DNA of 64,000 nucleotides. It comes from Cryptomeria japonica (Eukaryota > Streptophyta > Pinopsida > Cupressales > Cupressaceae). Of the stretch, positions 42,641 through 56,094 are shown piece after piece. The stretch is taken from positions 825,117,896 through 825,181,895 of the forward strand of contig NC_081414.1 of NCBI RefSeq assembly GCF_030272615.1, written 5' to 3'. Made by a program: the position numbers and the translations under genes. The notes under the pieces were generated by a model, which did not search any database, had not been told where the DNA came from, and worked only from the letters and a program-made list of their open reading frames with translations. Position 1 is the stretch's first letter; each line of letters starts with the position of its first letter.

Positions 42641-44064
42641 TTAGGAGGGTTGGAGAAGTGTGAATCCAAAGTCTTCACTGATCTTGACTCGACCAAATTC
42701 TCCCCCATCAATTTGATCTTATCCAGATCCTTCTTTCTGCTGACCTTTGAGCTCTTCTCTGAAGTGCTTTTCTTAATATCTCTCTGATGTAGACCCAGGT
42801 GAACAGCTGAATTATTACTTTTAGCCCCACCCGGTTCCAATTTTGAAGCTATGGGAGAACCCTCCCCCTCAGCCAAGTTCACCTCCATCCTAGGAGCCAG
42901 GCCCAATTGAACCCCTACTGTCTGGTCCATCTCAATCTGCTGGCTTCCAACCACTAGTAGGGCCTGGGAAGATTCCTCCATTACACTTTCCAACACCCCT
43001 CTTGATGCACCCTGATCTAGAGGGGTTAACCTCGGATTTACTTCCTGATGGCTCAGGTCATCCAAGGTCTCAAATCTGTTGAAGGTATCCTCCTCACGTC
43101 TCTCCTGTAAGGGTCTCTTCTGTCCTCTGTTTATGTTCTTTGTCTTTATTGAGACAAAACCATCAGCACCCTCTACCACACCTGACATGGTAGCTTTCCC
43201 TTTCTCAGTCCTATCAAGGCTCGGTTCTGGCTATTGAGGTTGTTGCACTATCGGTTTGTATCTAGGACACTTCCACTGTAAATGACCATACTCATGACAT
43301 AGACGACAGCGAAATGGTAAAGTCTCATAATCTAGCTGTTGAACCCATGAATAAGAGCCTGCACACATATATATAACATCTGGCAAGGGTTTACTAAGAT
43401 CTATTTCAACACAGATACGTGCAAAGGTCATTACCTTTCTCCCCAGAGTTTGCGACGAGGATCCCACTGGCCTCCCAAGCAGAGCAACAAGCATCCGTAG
43501 CACATCCTCCCGACAGCATTCCACTGGAAGACGTGGTAACCAAACCCACATCGGAACCCTATTTGGGAGCTCCTCTGAAGGATTAAACCCCGCATGCCAT
43601 GGTTTGATGAATAATCCCACCTGGTTGTAAAAATACAGACCTCCTTCAAAGACCCTATTGCGATCCTCCATGTAGTTGAACGTGACCATGAAATAGTTAT
43701 TTGCCAAAAGCATAATCTCCATTTCCCCTTCTGGTGCCCATGTCCATTGCGCCCAGTTTTCCAAAAACTGCAATGAAACCCTCATTCCCAAAAACTTGCA
43801 GTACAACGAGTGATTTGAAAAGTATTCAATGTCTTCAGCTATTATCTCAGGAGGGATGATCAGCTTTGACCTCTCACTGCATCTCTCCAAACACCCATTA
43901 ATTTTCACCATGCGAGAGCTACTAGCACTCCCAGATCTCAAGTCAGAAGAGAATAGGTTATTGTTAAATGTCTTCACATTCTAAAATGGGGGTTTTGAGC
44001 CCATCATAACACGGAAATCCATAGCTGGGACCGCCTGCGAGGCTTCCCCACCCAAAGTTGCCAT
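42637..44064 (-). pseudogene. LINE ORF1 (gag-like), two in-frame TAG stops
   Basis: Frame of 475 codons from ATG at 44064 (MATLGGEASQ) to TGA at 42639-42637. TAG codons interrupt it at 43983-43981 and 43233-43231; both could derive from CAG by C-to-T change. The centre is a DUF4283-like domain with phrases such as LLANNYFMVTF and VPMWVWLPRLPVECC. It is followed by a zinc knuckle, CRLCHEYGHLQWKC (C-X2-C-X4-H-X4-C). The tail is hydrophilic with KRPLQER and NRFETLDDL. In plant LINEs this protein binds the element RNA. The stops make it non-functional as it stands. Confidence 0.85.
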
Positions 44065-44371
44065 CGGGGCTCACAAAAAATAAATAAAAGACAAGGACGT
44101 TGGTCGAGGGCCCACACCCCAAAGGTCTCCCCACGGGGGCTCAGCACCCAAGGCCCCTCCCCTCACCCATACCACCAAAGATCGGCCTGCCTAAAGTCCC
44201 AAGCTTCTGGGATATCCTCGGTCGTAGCAGAAAAGACCCCGCCCTCGCGCAGCCTTCACACCCCCCGACAACCACCCTTCAGCCACCCCCGAGCCCTCCA
44301 GCCCCTTCCACCACTGTCTACCCCCCTCACACAGCACTTCCCCCCACACGAAGCCACACCAACGCTGCCTG

Positions 44372-44399
44372 CGAGCTAGGGCCGCGAAACCCTAGCTCG
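44372..44399. repeat. Perfect hairpin in the LINE leader
   Basis: CGAGCTAGGG and CCCTAGCTCG, 10-bp perfect arms around an 8-nt loop (ccgcgaaa), close to the inferred 5' end of the LINE. Confidence 0.6.
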
Positions 44400-44437
44400 G
44401 CCTCTTGCACACATCTGCATGGACACCATTGAGTCTT

Positions 44438-46060
44438 CGAAGTTCACCCAATTGGGCTTTTGTTGTCTCTTTGGTTGCTCAGCTTTGAAACTCATTCTAT
44501 CTACTCTTTTGGCATTGTTTTATATGTTGTAGCCTCTCTGATCCCTATTTGGATGCTCTGCACTGCTATTGTTGTCAAAGATTGCTCTTGACAGTGAATT
44601 ACAATGTTATTACTCATGACTATAAGTGGCCATTTGGCTGGGACTATAATCATTGTATTTTGGCTTTATAATATGCTCCCATTGAGTTTATGAATGTATA
44701 TATTAAATGCACTGTCCCCTTACATCAACCCATATTAGAAAACTTTTTCTCTTTGCATGAGATCCTTTATTAATAAGTCATCTTGAAAGCATACTCAATG
44801 ACTGCCCTGCTTAGTGTGAATATGGAACCTATTCACTATAAAACAACTTTGTGCCAACTCATAACTCATAGACCTACTGCTTATATTGATATTGTTGTGA
44901 CACTTCACTATCTTTGTGAGGTTGAAGACTGCTATAAGTCTCTTATATGACTGTTGTAACTCACTATTTTATTAATAAATATTTCTCCATTTCTCATATA
45001 ACTGTGATAAAAATGGTTCTTTGTTGCTCTATACCCTTTGCTTGGGGGAAATTTGAAGTATGTGCCATATGTGACCACATGAACTGCCACGTCTATTGTA
45101 GTTAAAAGATGAAAGCATTACTTCTTACTACCATACTTTGATTTTTGTTGCCACACTACACTTCCCTATTCACTGCATAATGGAGATTACTCTAATATGT
45201 ATACATCCTTTTACACATCTTCTGAGACATATGACATGTAGGGTGAATTATTGTTGTCCATACTGATTTTGATTCTTGTCTATAACATTTTCTGAGATAT
45301 GACTACATGCCTTTGTTGATTTCATATGAGCTGGGCTCAACCCTTGTGGGAGCCACATTTAACCCCACCCATAGAATTGATGACTAACAAATAATGAACC
45401 TGTCCTGTAGTTGCACATGAAGCAAACAAGTTAGAAATAAGATGCATTTGATTTCTTCTGATCTGATATTTGCTTCTTCTGAGATCTTCTGTGATGTTGA
45501 TTATATGCACCTGATGCATGTAGGAACTACATATACATGCATGTGTTAGTATACATGTTAGGAATGTAATCAACCATTGCTTAGAACAAAATGTTATAAC
45601 TCATTGTATATTTTATTCTTTTGCAAATACTAGAAGGCAGACACAGACAAGGACGAAGCAACAATACAAAGGCAACATCAAGGCTACTCCAACCGTACCA
45701 GACATTCAGGCAATGACTGGTTCCACTCTCAACATCCTCTCTTTTCTTTTATACTCATGCATACATGCCTATGTATTTCTTTCTTGCACCAATATCAAAT
45801 GTATATAGTCAGTCTGACAGGTCCTTGTGTGAGACATGCATTCCATCTTTTAATAAAGATTACATCTCTTCTGAAAGACTTGCCTAATCTTTTAATGCTT
45901 CGTACATTTATATCAATGGAATGATTTTACTTTGCAATCTTTTGAGGCTACTTCCTTTGTAATTGAATGCAACATAGAGAGGCTATGAAATACCACTTGC
46001 TAAAAAACTTAGCGGCTCTACCTGATTGAGTCCGTAGGTGAAAATCTGGTAACAGATACA
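44438..46060. other. Intergenic DNA
   Basis: T-rich on the plus strand with no supportable gene. A short CA-rich, exon-like segment near 45630-45730 has no companion exons and is not called. Confidence 0.4.
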
Positions 46061-48335
46061 CTCTACCAATGCAAATTTTAAAACTATTGAAGGCCTTATT
46101 AAAAAAAAAAAAACCTAAATTACAAATACACAAATGGAAATCTCAGTTCTATTCATTAAATTTAAGTCAAATATTTACAAAAAATGCTTTGGATTTTCTA
46201 GCTAAAGACTAGGCACATTATACAAAGTTGTACTTTGTAACAAAGTATAATACTCATTTCTATGAATCAATGAATTTTAGACTCCTTGGACCTTAAAATT
46301 CAATACTAAATGCTTGCATTCCTAGATTAGATAATAAAAACGAATAGAGAAGGCATCCAAAATGTACAACATTTGCATATCAATTGACACTTCCAAAGAC
46401 AACAACATCCTATAAGTTCCAATAACTAGTATAAGAACAATGCCTATTGAGTTGTGTTCAAGAAGTAATATTTTTCTCCCATTTTAGATACCATTTAGAT
46501 TAAAAATACGAAAAATTTCCCTAGTAACCTTGCATCAGAGCATCGTGTATTTGGTTGTGGTTTAGTAGTAAGATTTTTTTTCGATTGTATATATTAAATT
46601 CCTTTGGTTTCCTAGCAACAATGTGCATGCCAAACAAACAAGAGATCAAACACTAAGTTACATGGTCACCAAGGGAAGTAAAACACCTTGGTGATAAATG
46701 AACTAATCAAGTAAGAAATGATCATTCAAAGAACAACAATTGTATATAGTAGAAAGGAGATTCACTATACTTATCAATCCTTTTGTCATTATTTCTAAAG
46801 TTGTCAAACGTCAGATAGAAGTTGTTAGTCCCTACTAATCTACAATGCATGAAACATACAATAAGAGATATGGGTGAAAAAATATTGGCACCTTAGTAAC
46901 ATGTGGTTGCATGCATGTTTACATGTGTCTACTTCTTGTAAGTTTGCCACATGCTAGAAATCCAACCAGTAATATTATTATAACATTTACAAATGTATAT
47001 GCTATAGTTTGTAAGTAATGAAATATGTGTACATTTGCATTTATAATAAATAATTTAAAATTATTACTATGAATTATAAACATTATTTTCTAAATGAGTT
47101 TATGCTTCCAAGACAATTCAATCTTTTATTGCATCATAGTAACAATCCAAAGACTATAGTTATCTTTTATAAATCTCGCAAAATGTAATTGGATATCACA
47201 TAATATTATCTTTGACTATTGCAAGATATTTTGAATTTATCACACATTGTTAATTTTAATTTTATAAACTTTAGGTAGTCTTAATTCTTGGATTCTTACA
47301 CACATATTTGAAACCATTTTTTTAAAGCTAAACTTAGTATTATTAGGGATGAGCAACTTTTATATCACTTTTTAGTTGAATGAGGTTATTTTAATGTCAA
47401 ATATTATATCTCTTAGACAATCTTTTTTATTTTACATTATACAGACTACCAATGCAAAGTTAAGAACTATTGAAGACCATTAAAAATCAATAAACAAGCC
47501 CACCAAAATAAAAAAATACACCAACAGCAATCTCAATTCTATTCATAGAATTTAAAGTATTATTATTAGAAAAAAAAAAAAATCTCTATAGCCACATTAT
47601 ACAAAGTTGTATTTTCAACAAAAGTATGATACTCACTTCATTAAATCAATGAATTTTGGATTTATCACCTTATAATTCAAAACTAAATGCTTGCATCCTT
47701 GGATTAGGTAAAATATAAGCATCTTAGAGAAGGCATTTGAAATGTATAAGAGTTGTGTATCAATCCATAATTCTAGAGACACCACATCATGTGGGTTCTA
47801 GTTACCTAACATCAAAGTAGTGCTTATTGAGTTATATTCAAAGTAGTAAAAAAATTTCACATTGTAGATACAACTCAAATTCAATACATATTAAAAATTA
47901 GCTAGTTGTGTTTTTAGTGGTGATATTTTATTCGTGTGATAGATATTAAGTCTCATTAGTTTCCTAGCAACAATGTGCATGTTAGGAAAACAAGAAATCA
48001 AGCACTAAGTGGGCATGGTTACTAAAAGAAGTAAAACACTTTAATGAGAAATGAGCTATTTAATCAAGCAAGATATGGTAACAAGAAATAAAAGTTGCAT
48101 ATAGTAGAAATATATTCAACTAGAATTATCAACCCTTACTATTATTTTTAAATTTGTCAAAAGAAATCATAGAGGTTTCTAGCTTACTACTAATCTACAA
48201 TGTATGAAACAAAGAGTAGTCTAAGCTATGAGTGGAAGAAGATTAGCACCTAGGTAATATGTGGTTGTATGCACTATCTATATTATAAACACCACTTGCT
48301 CAAAACTCCAACCATTAATATCATCATAGTAATTA
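46061..48335. repeat. Old direct duplication, period about 1.38 kb
   Basis: 46061-46990 recurs, diverged, at 47444-48335. For example, ctaccaatgcaaa lies at 46063 and 47446, acattatacaaagttgta near 46212 and 47591, and tttcctagcaacaatgtgcatg near 46608 and 47959. No coding sequence is evident; likely two old copies of one dispersed element. Confidence 0.65.
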
Positions 48336-50654
48336 TTATAGAGAAACAAGATGAAGTTATCACAATAAAACTTTCCAAAGTCTATGTAAATCTACAATTC
48401 ATTTGTTAACATTAGATTACCATAAAATATTATGTGTGGAAGCATAAATGAACAATAAGATTAAAACTATCAAACCATGAATTTACAACACATTATACAA
48501 ATTTGGAGAAACCCTTTAAAAAATGAACCACTATATAAAGAGGACGAGCATGTATTGATTTTTAATGAACTAGGTACACTATCAACACACTTCACTCTAC
48601 ACTTTGTTGGCTCATATTTTAGGTTTGTAATTTTACACAAATTTAAAATTATTGATAGTTGAAATTGAGGGTTATTTCTCTACAATTCTCAATGTGTTGA
48701 CAATACAAGGTTGGGAACATAGATATTTATTGGAAAAATTTATTGACATATTATCAAATTTTGATAAATAGATAACAAACCACATATATCATGAGGCCAA
48801 CTCAGCGACCAATGACCTCACAAACTTGGTTGTTGATGGTATTGATCAAATGAAGATAATGTGAAATTATCAAGAGTCAATGATTTTCCCTATAAATTGT
48901 AACATTTGACGTAATCATCCATTGATTGCTCGACGTAAATTGTTTAGCTAGTCATATATAGGCGCATGAAAGCTCATTCAATTTAATCAAAACACCCATG
49001 TGTGAGATAGGGTTGCATGATTATAACTTGAATTGGGTGTATCATGTTTTCATAAAGCAATTGATTTCAAGAATGGCATATATGTGTATTCCCATTTGTA
49101 TCACTGGATTGTGCACGCAGATGGTATTTATAGGAGAAATCATGGATGAAAGACTCAAGTGCCTATTCAAAACTCACCATAAGTTGATTCTCCATGTTGT
49201 TGAAGGGAGTGATGGGGAAATCTTTAATGACAATGGTTCATAGGTACAAAGTAAATACAAACATTTCATTTTTGTTCCTAGCTTCTCTTTTGGATTTGGG
49301 AGCACAAGAGGAATCGATTGAGGCTCTATGAAAAAGGCTCACCAATAAGTAGTTCATGGGAGATATTAAGGATGTTCTAATAATGGCCACAAAAGGTAGT
49401 GCAATTCCTGCTAAATTTCTCAAGTTAAAATTTTAGGGGCTAGAGGTGGAAATCTTCCCATTGATTTTCACTTTCATGCATTCCAATTTATCTCGACATT
49501 GCCAAATGACCATAAAAGGTAGTTTTGTTCTTGAAAACAATCCTTGGTTTGGAGCTTGCAAAGGGTCTTGAATGACTACAAGAGTATATAAGTGAGGAAC
49601 AACTAGGTTAAAAGGTTTATTGCAATGAAAAATAATAGGTATATAGAAAGTATTTGGTTTAATAATGATAGGAGGAAAATGCAAGGCTCTTCTTAAAAAT
49701 GGGCTTTGACCAAAAATTGATGGTTGGAGAACTACCTGAGTAGATGTATTTATAGGTGGCAAACTAGAATCAGACATACCAAGAGGGCCATGATTTATCT
49801 ATTGTGGTGGGATCTAATTCCCTTCTTCACCTATAAGATCTTCTATAAAATTTTCTTTGGGCACTCTCTTACTCCTACTTCTAGTATTTTTGGTGCTTTT
49901 GGCAGGGAAACTCTCACAAGTTTTCTTCACACCTTTTCCTTTATATGAAGGATCTTCACCATCTCCACTTGATAAAGCAATTTTTGTCACATTTTTTTGT
50001 AAAGGGGGATTATTGTCAACTATATTTTGACTATAAGAGCCTTGTGTCTAAGCTTGTGTTGCTTGTGAATTTTGGGCTTCTCCTCTTGATTTTTCCATTC
50101 TCTTTTCTTCTAACTACTTTTTAGTTCTTTTGAGGATTGTAATAGACCTTTACTCTATTGTATCAATTTCATCTAAATTCACATTTATTGGTTCCAATGG
50201 TTATATCTATATTTGATTAATATATATTGGGTCAATCACATCAGTCTAATCATCTTGAATGCCTTTGAAATTCAATTTAACATTGAAAGAGGCAATTTTT
50301 CTTTAATTTAGTCTACTCCAATCTATCTTTCTCACTTCAAAGTCATCATTACAATGGGCCCAATAATCTTGTAGTCAAAGAATATGGGTAAATATTGTAC
50401 CTATACTCAAACTCTCACTTACATAGTTTTTCTAAGTGAATATGCTTGTAGTGAATCATTTATGTTCCATGTCATCTACATACCATGGAAGCATATGATA
50501 TAATAAATTTTATAGAGAAAAATATTATACCTTTAAGGAACCTTAGTTTATTTATTATTATTATTACAATACATAATTTCCACATGTACATATCCTCTAC
50601 TAGAAAAGAGATATATGGACCCCATCTTTGCGATGATATTGCCTAACTTGTTTG
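48336..50654. other. AT-rich DNA with decayed coding-like stretches
   Basis: Between 48477 and 49950 on plus, and 50300 and 49250 on minus, there are short open runs of protein-like composition broken by many stops (for example 48998-49243 on plus and 49777-49433 on minus). I do not recognise a family. Probably a long-dead element; could be chance in part. Confidence 0.3.
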
Positions 50655-50826
50655 AGATGAACATGTTGATGAAAATTGAGTTGAGTAAACTCTAAACATA
50701 GAGGTGAAATAATTGAACAAGTTGATGGAAATTGGGTTAGGTAAACTTTAAACACAAATGTGATATATTTGAAAAAAATTGATGTAAATTGAGTTAAGTA
50801 AACTCTAAACATAGAGGTGAAATACT
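50655..50826. repeat. Three tandem copies of a 57-bp unit
   Basis: The phrase ttgatg-aaattgagtt-agtaaactctaaaca starts at 50666, 50722 and 50779. The period is 56-57 bp with a few changes per copy. Confidence 0.75.
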
Positions 50827-52329
50827 AGTTGGATCTTAGGTCAATGAGTATATAAATTATACATCAAATATATCAAAATCAAAGTAGTATATAATGAAAG
50901 GAGAAAATATATATATAATAAATTTTGAAAATGATATCTATACACATCATATTATGTTTGTGTATAAATATTTTTCTTAATTATATTTTTAATGATTTAT
51001 AATATAAAATAATAGTAAAATGAGTTCAATAAAAATAGTAATATTTAAAAATTGATTTATAAGATGCTTGTAATTAATTATAAAAACTATAGACATTTCT
51101 TTGTGTATGTGAGGTTCATCAGAGGCTTCTTAAATGTGAATCTTAAAAAAAGTTGTCCCCAATAGTGGAGCTACTCCATGATAAAATGGTTCATTGTTAA
51201 GTTTTTTTGAAATGTAATTAAAGAAAATAATGTTGTAGTTTTTGGATTAAAATAATTTAAAAATTAAATTTATTTAAATGTATTCTTTTGGTATTATTAG
51301 ATAACATATTTAAATTCAAATTGTACTTGTGAAAAAAAATTATGCGAGAAGTGTTGATTTTAAAAGTTAAAATCATAAATATTTTAAAGAAAATAAAGTT
51401 TAGATCTATAACTATTTTTCATTGAAACTAAAATTAAACTGTCATAATTCAAAGGAGGATTTTATTATATAATAATTAAAAAAGAGAGAAATCCAAATCA
51501 TCCTTCCATCAATTCACCAAGGTAAAATAATAAATCTCTAAAAGCTCAAAATGCGAAAAAAACAAAAAAAAAAACCTTTAAAAATTACTTGATTAAAGAA
51601 AATAATAACTATGATTAGTTTCACCAGACATTGAATGTATTATTAATTAATATGTTAGCAAGTGCTTTGAAGTTTGTAGTTTTATCAAACCAATATCAAG
51701 CATTTTGTGTACCAATCAAAGCTATTACAAAACAATCAATAGATTGAATATACAAAATATTAAATTTTATGACAATTTTACTATTGTTATTTATTTCTAA
51801 ACATTTAATTGTCGTATTGTAATTAAATAGGTCAAAATGTACTAATTATAAGGTAGGTCAAAGGAGGTTGAGGGTGATAGGGTCATAAGAGAAGATGGCC
51901 TAGACCTAATTCATTCAAAGTAATTATTATGACTTACAAATCTTAAAAGATTTAGGATTTTAATGAACATTATGTTATAAAAGAGTTAAGGAGCTCTAAT
52001 GAACATGTCATAAGACACGATGCTTGTTGAATGCTTTGTAAATAGGGTAGCAAGTAAGTGGGGTTGACCTTGGGAAAACTCCATGACTATGCGTGCTTGA
52101 GTCAAAATAGTACTATGATGACTAATCTTTCAAGAAATATTTATGCTTCGCTCTTATGAACATTACCTAAATTTAATGAATTTTAAGTAGACAAGTCAAT
52201 GATTTTGACATAAAAATTATCTAATTAAATTTAGTTAAAATCATAAGATTTTATATTTATAAATTGTAATGGATGGAAAAAAGGCTCAGTAGCTTATGCA
52301 TGCAAACTAGGAACAAGACTTTATTTTCA
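50827..52329. other. Very AT-rich intergenic DNA
   Basis: Nothing recognisable in about 1.5 kb; no frame above 60 codons of note. Confidence 0.5.
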
Positions 52330-53420
52330 CAAATTATATTAAAAGGAGAATGAACCCAACAGATTCAACCTCAATCCTATTAGGAATAGGGCTAAATGGT
52401 GATTGGATTATATTCCTTTTGATTGAGTTGAAAATGGGCTATGAAAAATGTAAAGTGAATGCAAGATCCAGGGTAAAAAGGTACATGTATGAATTAGTAA
52501 CTTGGACTGATCATACTATTTAATACTAAAACAAAAACTTTAGAGTAAGTACAAAAATGGAAGGAGAACTCAGTAGTGCACCTATACCTAAAAACTAAGT
52601 TGAAACTAGGTGGACAAGGTTGCCCAAAACACCTTTGTCTTCTAATGTTCCACTACATAAAAACCTAAATCTGGACTCTTGAAACCTTGAACTAGGACCT
52701 TGGTGAATTTGATGTTATTTTGGGAGGACAATGGTACCCAAAATGCCCTTGTCCTAGATAGAAATGCCTCATACACCCTTGTTTAGGTTTTTCCAACTCA
52801 AATTTATAGTGATGACCTATCTCAATATGTTGAGTGTCTTCCAAACTTTTTGTCTCTATTGAAAACCCATAGCTACATCTGAATCTACACATAAGAGGAG
52901 GTGTTGGGTTGATAGGGGTTTGCCTAGGTCAAAACCTAGGTTTAGAATTAACCCTAAAATTGAATTGAAATAAAATAAAAATGCTTGATTGAATCGAGTG
53001 ACTGAATTGATTATACCTTCAATTGGTGTTGCAATATTCTTAGGATAATTCCTCCATGTGTCGATCTACAATAACATGATAAATTACATAAAATCTATCA
53101 TGAAATCATAATAGAAGATATCTTGATGTAGCTTGTTGCTCCTTAGACTCATATTGGCTCTTGAAGAAGAATAATCTCTTGAATTGGAATGATAGCATAA
53201 TGATGAGATAAGAATGAGAAATGATGAAATGAATTAGAAATGATGCCTTATATAGGGATCTCAAAGTACAATCACCTTTAGGCCGACTTAAAATTATTAT
53301 ATTTTCGCATCATGGATAGTTTTGGATAGGGCAGGTTCGACATATTATCCTCCCAAAATTCTAAGCAAAAAGTGTCAGACAAGAGAGCTTGGGGCAACCT
53401 TGTCCTGACAAATTAGGCCC
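52330..53420 (-). repeat. LTR-like promoter repeat, copy 1
   Basis: One of three diverged copies (others at 59090 and 60205) sharing, in plus order, a gaatcCAAtAGAT-type start, a TAGGGGTTTGCCTAGGTCAA block followed by GAATTAACC, a TATACCTT block and an upstream CTTATATA. On minus this reads: TATATAAGG (53256-53246), T/CAT-rich leader, donor-like AAGGTATAA (near 53014). Just outside the TATA box, ccttTAGGCCGACTT matches the same place in the giant LTR (near 5930). Two imperfect hairpins with GGACAA...TTGTCC arms lie near 52614-52640 and 52724-52754. Confidence 0.55.
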
Positions 53421-56094
53421 ACATTTTTAGGGATGCAAGATAATAGGATCTTAATGCTAGAAATGTATTTTTATGAAAATATATAATGCTTAGATAAAGT
53501 AAACGTGTCTTGAGATTTGAAATGGGGTAGGAATCATAATGAATTGGAATAACAAAGGATAACAGGCACACGTTAAAATAAAGGTCCAATTATTAAAGTA
53601 TTGATGTATTAAAGTGAAATAGGACTCATAATATTAAATTAAATATTAAATTAAATTAATAAAGGTCTCATAATGTACAAATGAATGAGAAATACTAAAA
53701 TGAGTGATAGAAGAGCATAAAATTAGACACCCTAATTAAAGATGCACAATTTGCGATACTACATAAATGTAGGAATAAATATTAATTTTACTTATACTTA
53801 AATAAACAGCTACTAATATTTAATTTACAAATAAAATTAAAAAACAATAATTCTTACACAAAACCATAACCACTTCAAAATCCTCTCCCTCGGTAGCCTC
53901 ATTATGGATGTGTTTTATTCACATTAGATCTAGGGACCCTCGACAACCCATATAAGCTAAAAAGGAGGGTCCTCTCATTAAGAAAAAATCTATTAATTTA
54001 ATTGTCCATTTTGTCTGTGTGTAATGTTAAGGGCCCATGCTGAAAGAATAATAATTATTATTATTTTTAAAATTTTGAATCTCTTAGAAAGTTTGGTGAA
54101 TCTCATAGACTCATATTTGTTTTGGGCCTTCTTAAAACAAAAGCAAGTCAAATAATTGGTGAGGAGGTCTAGGGGGGAATCAAGCCATCCCCTCATATGG
54201 TGCCCTCAATAGGGACATATTACCATACTACCTTTGAAAACATAATGATTTTTAAGTGTAATTGTAAAATGGTAAGGGCTACTTGCTTTGATATAACATT
54301 TTAATGATATTTGTATATAGAACCTCATTTTCTAAATAATGAAATGAGGAGGGTGAAGTGGGCCCTAGGAATATTAATAAATGTGTTATAATGGGATTCA
54401 TTTTGTGGGCCAATGGTTGTGTGGGGTTTACAATTAGGAAATTCTCTTTATTCCAAAATGTCACTTGCTAACGACTTTAGAAGTCTATTAAAATATTAGT
54501 ACTAGAAACAAACATTAGTGGGGGCCATTACCTTGCATGTGGCTTTCAATCTATTCAAATATAATTGTAATTAATTAGAATAAAAGTATTAGATTTTAAG
54601 TCAACTTAAAATTAAGAATTTATATTAGAGTTTACTTCATTAGGGGTACGTAATATTTAGAATAAATTATGTTTGTGCCTTGCCATAAAGGAAGATGATT
54701 TTCTATTTTAGGATATGAGGGAAATTGGATCTCAAGAATAAATGGTTAATTAAGTAATTAAATAATCTATTATGTCAGCATAATTAAATAGTTTTTAAGA
54801 TTTTAAATCTAAATTGTAAAATGATTTGTTATCTCCACATAATTAAATAGATTGTTTTAGATTTGAATTTAAATTGTATGTTGGCAAATGAATATAATCA
54901 AATAATTAGTTTGATCTTTAAAACTTATAATTTTTATTTTTATTTATTATATTTATTTTTGAATTTTTATCTATATTTTTTGAATATAGTGAATTTATCA
55001 ACAATCTTTAATATTGAAATGTGTATTGATAGTATTATATTTTCATTCTTCCTTTCTATGTACCTTTTTTTTCAATAATTAAAAACACAACAAATTTGAA
55101 CTTTAATCTCATCAACGTTACATGTTTTGCAATTTTTTTTTATGAAACTACAACAAAAATGATATACTATTTCTTAGCTTTCTAGTCATACATAGTTCTA
55201 AACATTTTGAATAAGATATATAGTATTCGTTTATTTTCCATGAAAAGTGTATTCATATTCCTCTCATACATATGTATTGATTTTACTTTATAAGTTTTGA
55301 TCATTTTATCTAAATTTTTAAACACATGATTGTTTTGTGCTTCATTTTATATACATTCAGAAAATAATTATATTTGTTATTCTTATTGTGCAAGTTATGC
55401 CATGTAAATGTTCAATGATACGATTTTCAAGATGCATCCGCTTTGAAAATCACAAAAATATTAGATAAAAATATATTAAAAAAGATACAACTAGTGATAC
55501 TCACTTTTAGTTATATTTCTACAACCTAATGCAACAAGAAAAATGGGGTACACGCTAGAAACACTTAACCATTTTAAAAAATATATGTTTAATTGATTGT
55601 AAATCAAATCTAGAATACTAGAAAATTTATTCTTATCATATATTCAAAATTTGAGTGTACAAATCTCAAATTATTTGCCCTACTTTAGTTTTAGTTGATT
55701 TTACGAATAAAATGGTCACTTTTGACCACCTTTTTATCTTCTATTCCTATGCATTTATTCTATGATGAATGCTAACTAGATCATTTGTGGTCATGAGAGA
55801 TGGATTCTCATGAACCATCACTCATAATGTATGAATCAATAACAATTAACTAAAAAATATGTCATTGAATCTTAATAAATCATCATGTGGTCTAATGCAT
55901 TACAAAGAATATTCATATGACAATTAATGGGGTAGGAGATTCATAATGAATGATTCATAAAACATAATACTTAGTGAGATTTTTACAAATGAGATAGTAA
56001 ATTAAATGGGTTTGATTGTAGAAAACATTATATGGTTAAAAAATTTATCATTAGAATAGCATTATAAATTTACATATAAATTTATCTTTCTCCG
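53421..56094. other. AT-rich intergenic DNA
   Basis: No supportable gene. Several kilobases of A/T-rich sequence with short homopolymers. Confidence 0.5.

Larger units (their letters stand above)
41900..44437 (-). mobile_element. 3'-truncated plant LINE (L1-type)
   Basis: In reading order: GC-rich 5' leader (about 44437-44065), ORF1 (44064-42637), then the start of ORF2 with the endonuclease (42640 to about 41950). Reverse transcriptase and the 3' tail are absent. Right and left edges are approximate and no target duplication was identified. The leader is strikingly C-rich on the plus strand compared with the AT-rich surroundings. Confidence 0.82.

Noticed and set aside
44100-44432. 110-codon Pro-rich frame on plus
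   Set aside because: Antisense of the GC-rich LINE leader; the Pro-rich translation follows from base composition.
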